64,000 nucleotides of DNA from Galaxea fascicularis (taxonomy: Eukaryota > Cnidaria > Anthozoa > Scleractinia > Euphylliidae): positions 3,085,084 to 3,149,083 of the forward strand of contig OX419341.1 of assembly GCA_948470475.1 (NCBI GenBank), in the 5' to 3' direction. The notes beneath the pieces were generated by a model, which ran no database searches, was not told where the DNA came from, and was given only the letters and a program-made list of their open reading frames with translations. Positions 60,347 through 64,000 of this stretch are shown here, piece by piece; the stretch's first letter is position 1; each line of letters opens with the position of its first letter. The position numbers and the translations under genes were made by a program.

Positions 60347-60699
60347 CGTAAAACCTCAACTTCGAATTTGCGCGCGTCCAAAATTCGCCGATCTCTGGAA
60401 CTCCACAGAAATGCGGAGAAACGAGAGACTGTTAAGTCAAGATGTTCATGGCTGTTTCTTTGCACTGCTCTACAAAGGAATCCAGTGTAAAAATAAACAA
60501 ACTGAATATGGGCAAGTTTGTAAAGATGTTGCACTCAAAATTCTCACCAAACAGAAAGTCACTACGCGCTGTTTACAGAAAGGACTGGGTTCTGGTTTAC
60601 AATGACCTACCCAGGGAGCCCCACTTGGGAGATTCGTGTTTGTCTGTAAAGTGATCTGTAGCGCTTTTGGTAAATATTTTATTTTGCCACCATAAGACT
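60347..60699. promoter_or_regulatory. Putative bidirectional promoter, ITPR and GLYCTK
   Basis: 353 bp between the two opposed start codons. It must contain both 5' UTRs and promoters unless upstream non-coding exons exist. No TATA box is obvious. Confidence 0.55.
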
Positions 60700-63618
60700 A
60701 TGTTGATGGCTTCCTACTGGATAACAAGGAACATAAATGTCCAAGGAAGAGCCTTATCAACACTACGGAAGGCAAGATGGCTGAGTTACTCCTCTTTGAG
60801 CAAAGAAGTACAACTCCAACTGAGGTCGGACGCCCTACGAATTTACAAAGCGGCTCTAAGTGCAGTTTCTCCTCAAGAAATGGCGAAAAATAACCTCATG
60901 TTTCACCAAAACATTCTCTCCATTAAGGAACGGGAATTTCCTGTCAACAAAAACGTATCGGTGGTTGCCTTTGGCAAAGCTGTATTGGGGATGGCCAAGG
61001 CAGTTGAGGAAATTCTAGAGGATCATATCATCAGGGGTGTGGCTAGTATTCCTATCGGGCTGCCAGATGCTATTAAGGTATGTTTGTGTACACGGTGGAA
61101 GCTCTGACAAGCTAGTTTCTAAAATGGCCAGAAACTCCCTGGGGGGAGGAGGTACTTTGCAAAACTAATATTTGGGTGGGTTGTACCACTGTAACCTGGA
61201 AACCAATATGCTAATGCACCTATCAATGTTAAGCCCCGGGGTGGGGGGGGAGGGGGAGGCAGACCTAGGGGAATTTGACATTTTCATGGAGCCATAGTCA
61301 AAACCCCCACCAGGAGCCCATTTATGGGCTCCTGCCCCCACCCCTAAGCACCTACTGAATGTCAATTTCCCGCCCCTGAGGTAACTTTTTCTATCAGAGT
61401 CAGGTCTTCCAAGGTGGTGGCCATGTCAAATTCCCGACCTTGGACCAACGTGTACATGTCAAAATCCCTACCAAGAGGAAGGCCCTCCTGTGGGTAGTGC
61501 CCCCCCCCCCCCCAACATTCACCATACTTGGGCTTAACATTGATAGCTGTATAAACCAGATCAAGTTCAGGTGCATTTTGTTACCTTACACTGAACTAAA
61601 CTCCAAAAATCCCTACCTTATCCTGGGCATATTATTTTTCAGTTGATCAGCTCTTGGAAAATGATACCCTATTCTAGATGAAAACTCTCTGATTTCTACA
61701 CTGTATCCCAACTAAACTGGTTAAAAAGGAAGAAAGCAGTAGAAGGGATAAAGATTGCTTGGGGTAATCAAACTATTGAGCATTAAAAAATTCTTAAACC
61801 AAACTTTTATTTACTCTTTTGTGTTCTTCTGTTTTGTTTGACTTTAATTTCAGGCCTCTGGGAACAGAGATTTGATTGAAAAGTCCATACTAAGGGAGAA
61901 CAGCACTATTGAAGTTCTAGAAGGTGCTAAGAACAACCTTCCAGATGAGAATGCTCAGTATGCTGCAAGCAGAATAAAGAAAATAGCAGAAAGTGTAGGG
62001 GAGGGTGACATCCTTCTTGTGTTGATATCAGGAGGTGGATCAGCACTGCTGCCTTTTCCAGTGCAGGGGATCACACTTGAGCACAAGCTTCAAACAATCA
62101 AAGCATTAGCATCCAGTGGTGCCACCATCAATGAACTGAATACCATTAGAAAGAATCTGTCTGCTCTCAAAGGAGGAAAGCTGGCCAAGTGTGCTTTTCC
62201 TGCTAAGGTTCGTACACCACTGATTAATCAGGGCATAGTTAGCAGAGAGACTCTTCATGAACTTTGACCAGGGTTGAGTTGTTCAAAGCACAGTTATTGC
62301 TGATCCAGGTAAATAACTGTGCATGTCAAACGATAGGCTTTGATCAGAATTAAAATACATCAGAATTAAATAAACTGGGCTTTAAACAACTTGGCCCGAT
62401 TTTGAAAAGCAGTCTTGGGCCCTACTTCATCACATAGTGTGCAATGACAACTATTTGTTTGTTCTGCCCCCACCCCTTAAAAAAATAATCCTGTAAATGT
62501 TTTAGATCAAAATAAAATTCAGTTTAAAATGATTTCAATCTAGTTTGATTCTTATCATTTGTTTTTCCTTTGTCTTCTAACCCTGGCCAGAAGATGAAGG
62601 AAATTGATTTCAATGTAGATTGATTTCAACCTTGGTTAAAATCATTTTAACCTGCAACATAAACAAGATGGTGTAACAGGATAATGATGAAGACGATTTC
62701 TGCAGAAATGGAATTAATTAATCTGTTTGTTTGTTTTTGGTCTAGGTTGTGGCACTGATTCTGTCTGATGTGATAAATGATCCTCTTGATATCATAGCCA
62801 GTGGCCCAACTGTCCCTGATCCGTCATCACCAACTGACTGTCTTGAGGTTATCAAAAAGCTTAATGCAGAGAAAAAGATTCCTGATGCAGTCATTCGTTA
62901 CTTACAGAAAGAAGAACGAGAAAGAAACAACATCACCAATCTTAAGGTTGATGAGTTTCCACATGTTCAAAATGTTATAGTTGGAAGCAATAGGTTTGCT
63001 GTTGATGCTGCACTAAGAAGAGCGGAAGGTCTTGGTTATACTCCTGTTATGCTGTCAACAACATTAAGTGGCGAGGCAAGTGATGTTGGCCATATGTTTT
63101 CTGATCTTGCTTATATTGCCTGGAATGGCCGTCCGTCTAAACTATCACCAGTAAGTGAAGCTGTATTGACAGATAATGTTATCAATCAGTTAATAAGTGC
63201 AAGGGGCAACAAGAAACCTGTGTGTATCATTGGTGCTGGTGAAACTACTGTAACTCTGAAAGGCAACGGAAGAGGGGGTCGGAATCAGGAAATGGTTCTT
63301 GCATTAGCGATAGATGTCAATCGAAACATTGAACAATTTTCCAGTAATTCTGATAAGATCAGTGAAGGTGGTTTGGTTCTACTTAGTGCTGGTACAGATG
63401 GACAAGATGGCCCCACTCCAGCAGCTGGAGCAATTGCAGATCCACATCAATTCTCAGAAGCCTTAAATGATGGACTTAATCCTAATGAATTCCTGAAAAA
63501 TAATGACTCTTACACATTTTACTCCAAGTTTAAGAATGGACGTGATCATGTCATCACAGGTTTGACTGGAACTAATGTAATGGATATCCAGGTGTTACTT
63601 GTCTCCCCTCCTCCATGA
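60700..63618 (+). CDS. GLYCTK: Glycerate kinase (GLYCTK)
   Basis: Three exons, 60700-61077, 61854-62207 and 62746-63618, all joined in phase 0, give 534 residues (human 523). It is a class II (MOFRL-type) glycerate kinase, which phosphorylates D-glycerate to 2-phosphoglycerate in serine and fructose breakdown. Motifs: AFGKAVLGMAKA in exon 1, SGGGSALLP (185-193), ELNTIRKNLSALKGGKLA (220-237), SDVINDPLDIIASGPTVPDP, GRGGRNQEM and GTDGQDGPTPAAGA, ending TGLTGTNVMD. The Arg-rich, acid-poor first 30 residues look like a mitochondrial presequence. ATG at 60700 is used; a second at 60706 is possible. Confidence 0.95.
61220..61546. mobile_element. MITE in GLYCTK intron 1
   Basis: 17-bp perfect inverted ends, ctatcaatgttaagccc and gggcttaacattgatag. 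The interior is very G/C-tract-rich, with a G-run near 61245 and a C-run near 61505. Confidence 0.8.
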
Positions 63619-64000
63619 CATAATTTAGAAGAAACTTGAAGTCTCCAAGGTCACGCAGTGTAGAATTAAAAAAAAAAGTAATTAAAAGTGTATATATATT
63701 TTTAAAGTATCAAAACTAGTTGTTAAAGTATTGAAAAATGTGGTAGAAAGCTTTCTTGGTTAACAGAAATGTACTTTCACTCAGTTTCCTCGTGTCAGTT
63801 TGCACTCAAACAGTAAAGCATGAGATTTTGACACATGGGATTGGCCCTTAGCAGAGAGGAAAATATCCATGTTGGAATTAAACATTCATTTACTTTCCAG
63901 ACGTCCTTATTGTATACACTATTCCTATGGTCCTTTTCTTCATGAATAAAAACTGAAAACTATCATTAAGATTTATTTTCAATTTAGATCTTGACTCTTG
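63619..64000 (+). other. GLYCTK 3' UTR and flank
   Basis: A possible poly(A) signal, aataaa, is at 63945-63950, about 330 bp after the stop. No further gene begins before the window ends. Confidence 0.5.

Overview
The window is nuclear DNA from an invertebrate animal. The genes are split by GT-AG introns, and every protein I recognise is an animal housekeeping gene. AT-rich introns full of short inverted-repeat transposons, tRNA-derived SINEs, and repeats I associate with anthozoan genomes suggest a cnidarian, most plausibly a stony coral. That taxonomic call is inference.

Five genes were reconstructed by joining exons whose splice phases agree. In order they are: a CRAMP1 (cramped) homologue on the minus strand (7433 down to at least 2736); TXNDC9, intronless, minus (12081-11413); TRMT10A, plus (12244-13346); one full-length inositol 1,4,5-trisphosphate receptor (ITPR), minus, running from an ATG at 60346 to a stop at 15878 in 55 exons (2734 residues); and glycerate kinase GLYCTK, plus, three exons (60700-63618, 534 residues). 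TXNDC9/TRMT10A and ITPR/GLYCTK are head-to-head pairs separated by 162 and 353 bp, so both gaps are probably bidirectional promoters. The genes do not form one pathway: chromatin regulation, tubulin/phosducin-type co-chaperone work, tRNA m1G9 methylation, ER calcium release and glycerate phosphorylation.

The unusual content lies in the introns. ITPR intron 9 (44781-54029, opened by a GC donor) holds two large repeat structures. The first is seven identical tRNA-Thr(GGT)-like genes in five-plus-two inverted orientation, flanked by a 14-bp direct repeat. The second is about 5 kb of a 27-bp minisatellite whose unit keeps several frames open on both strands, so it mimics giant genes. Other introns hold at least a dozen MITE-like elements, some with clear target duplications (9-bp, TA, TTAA), truncated tRNA-derived copies, and local tandem repeats, one of which duplicates a functional splice donor.

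The ITPR protein keeps the IP3-contact residues except that the Gly of the RTTGR loop is Ala. Its pore filter reads GGGIGD, the ryanodine-receptor form. I found no operons, CRISPR arrays or other prokaryotic systems.
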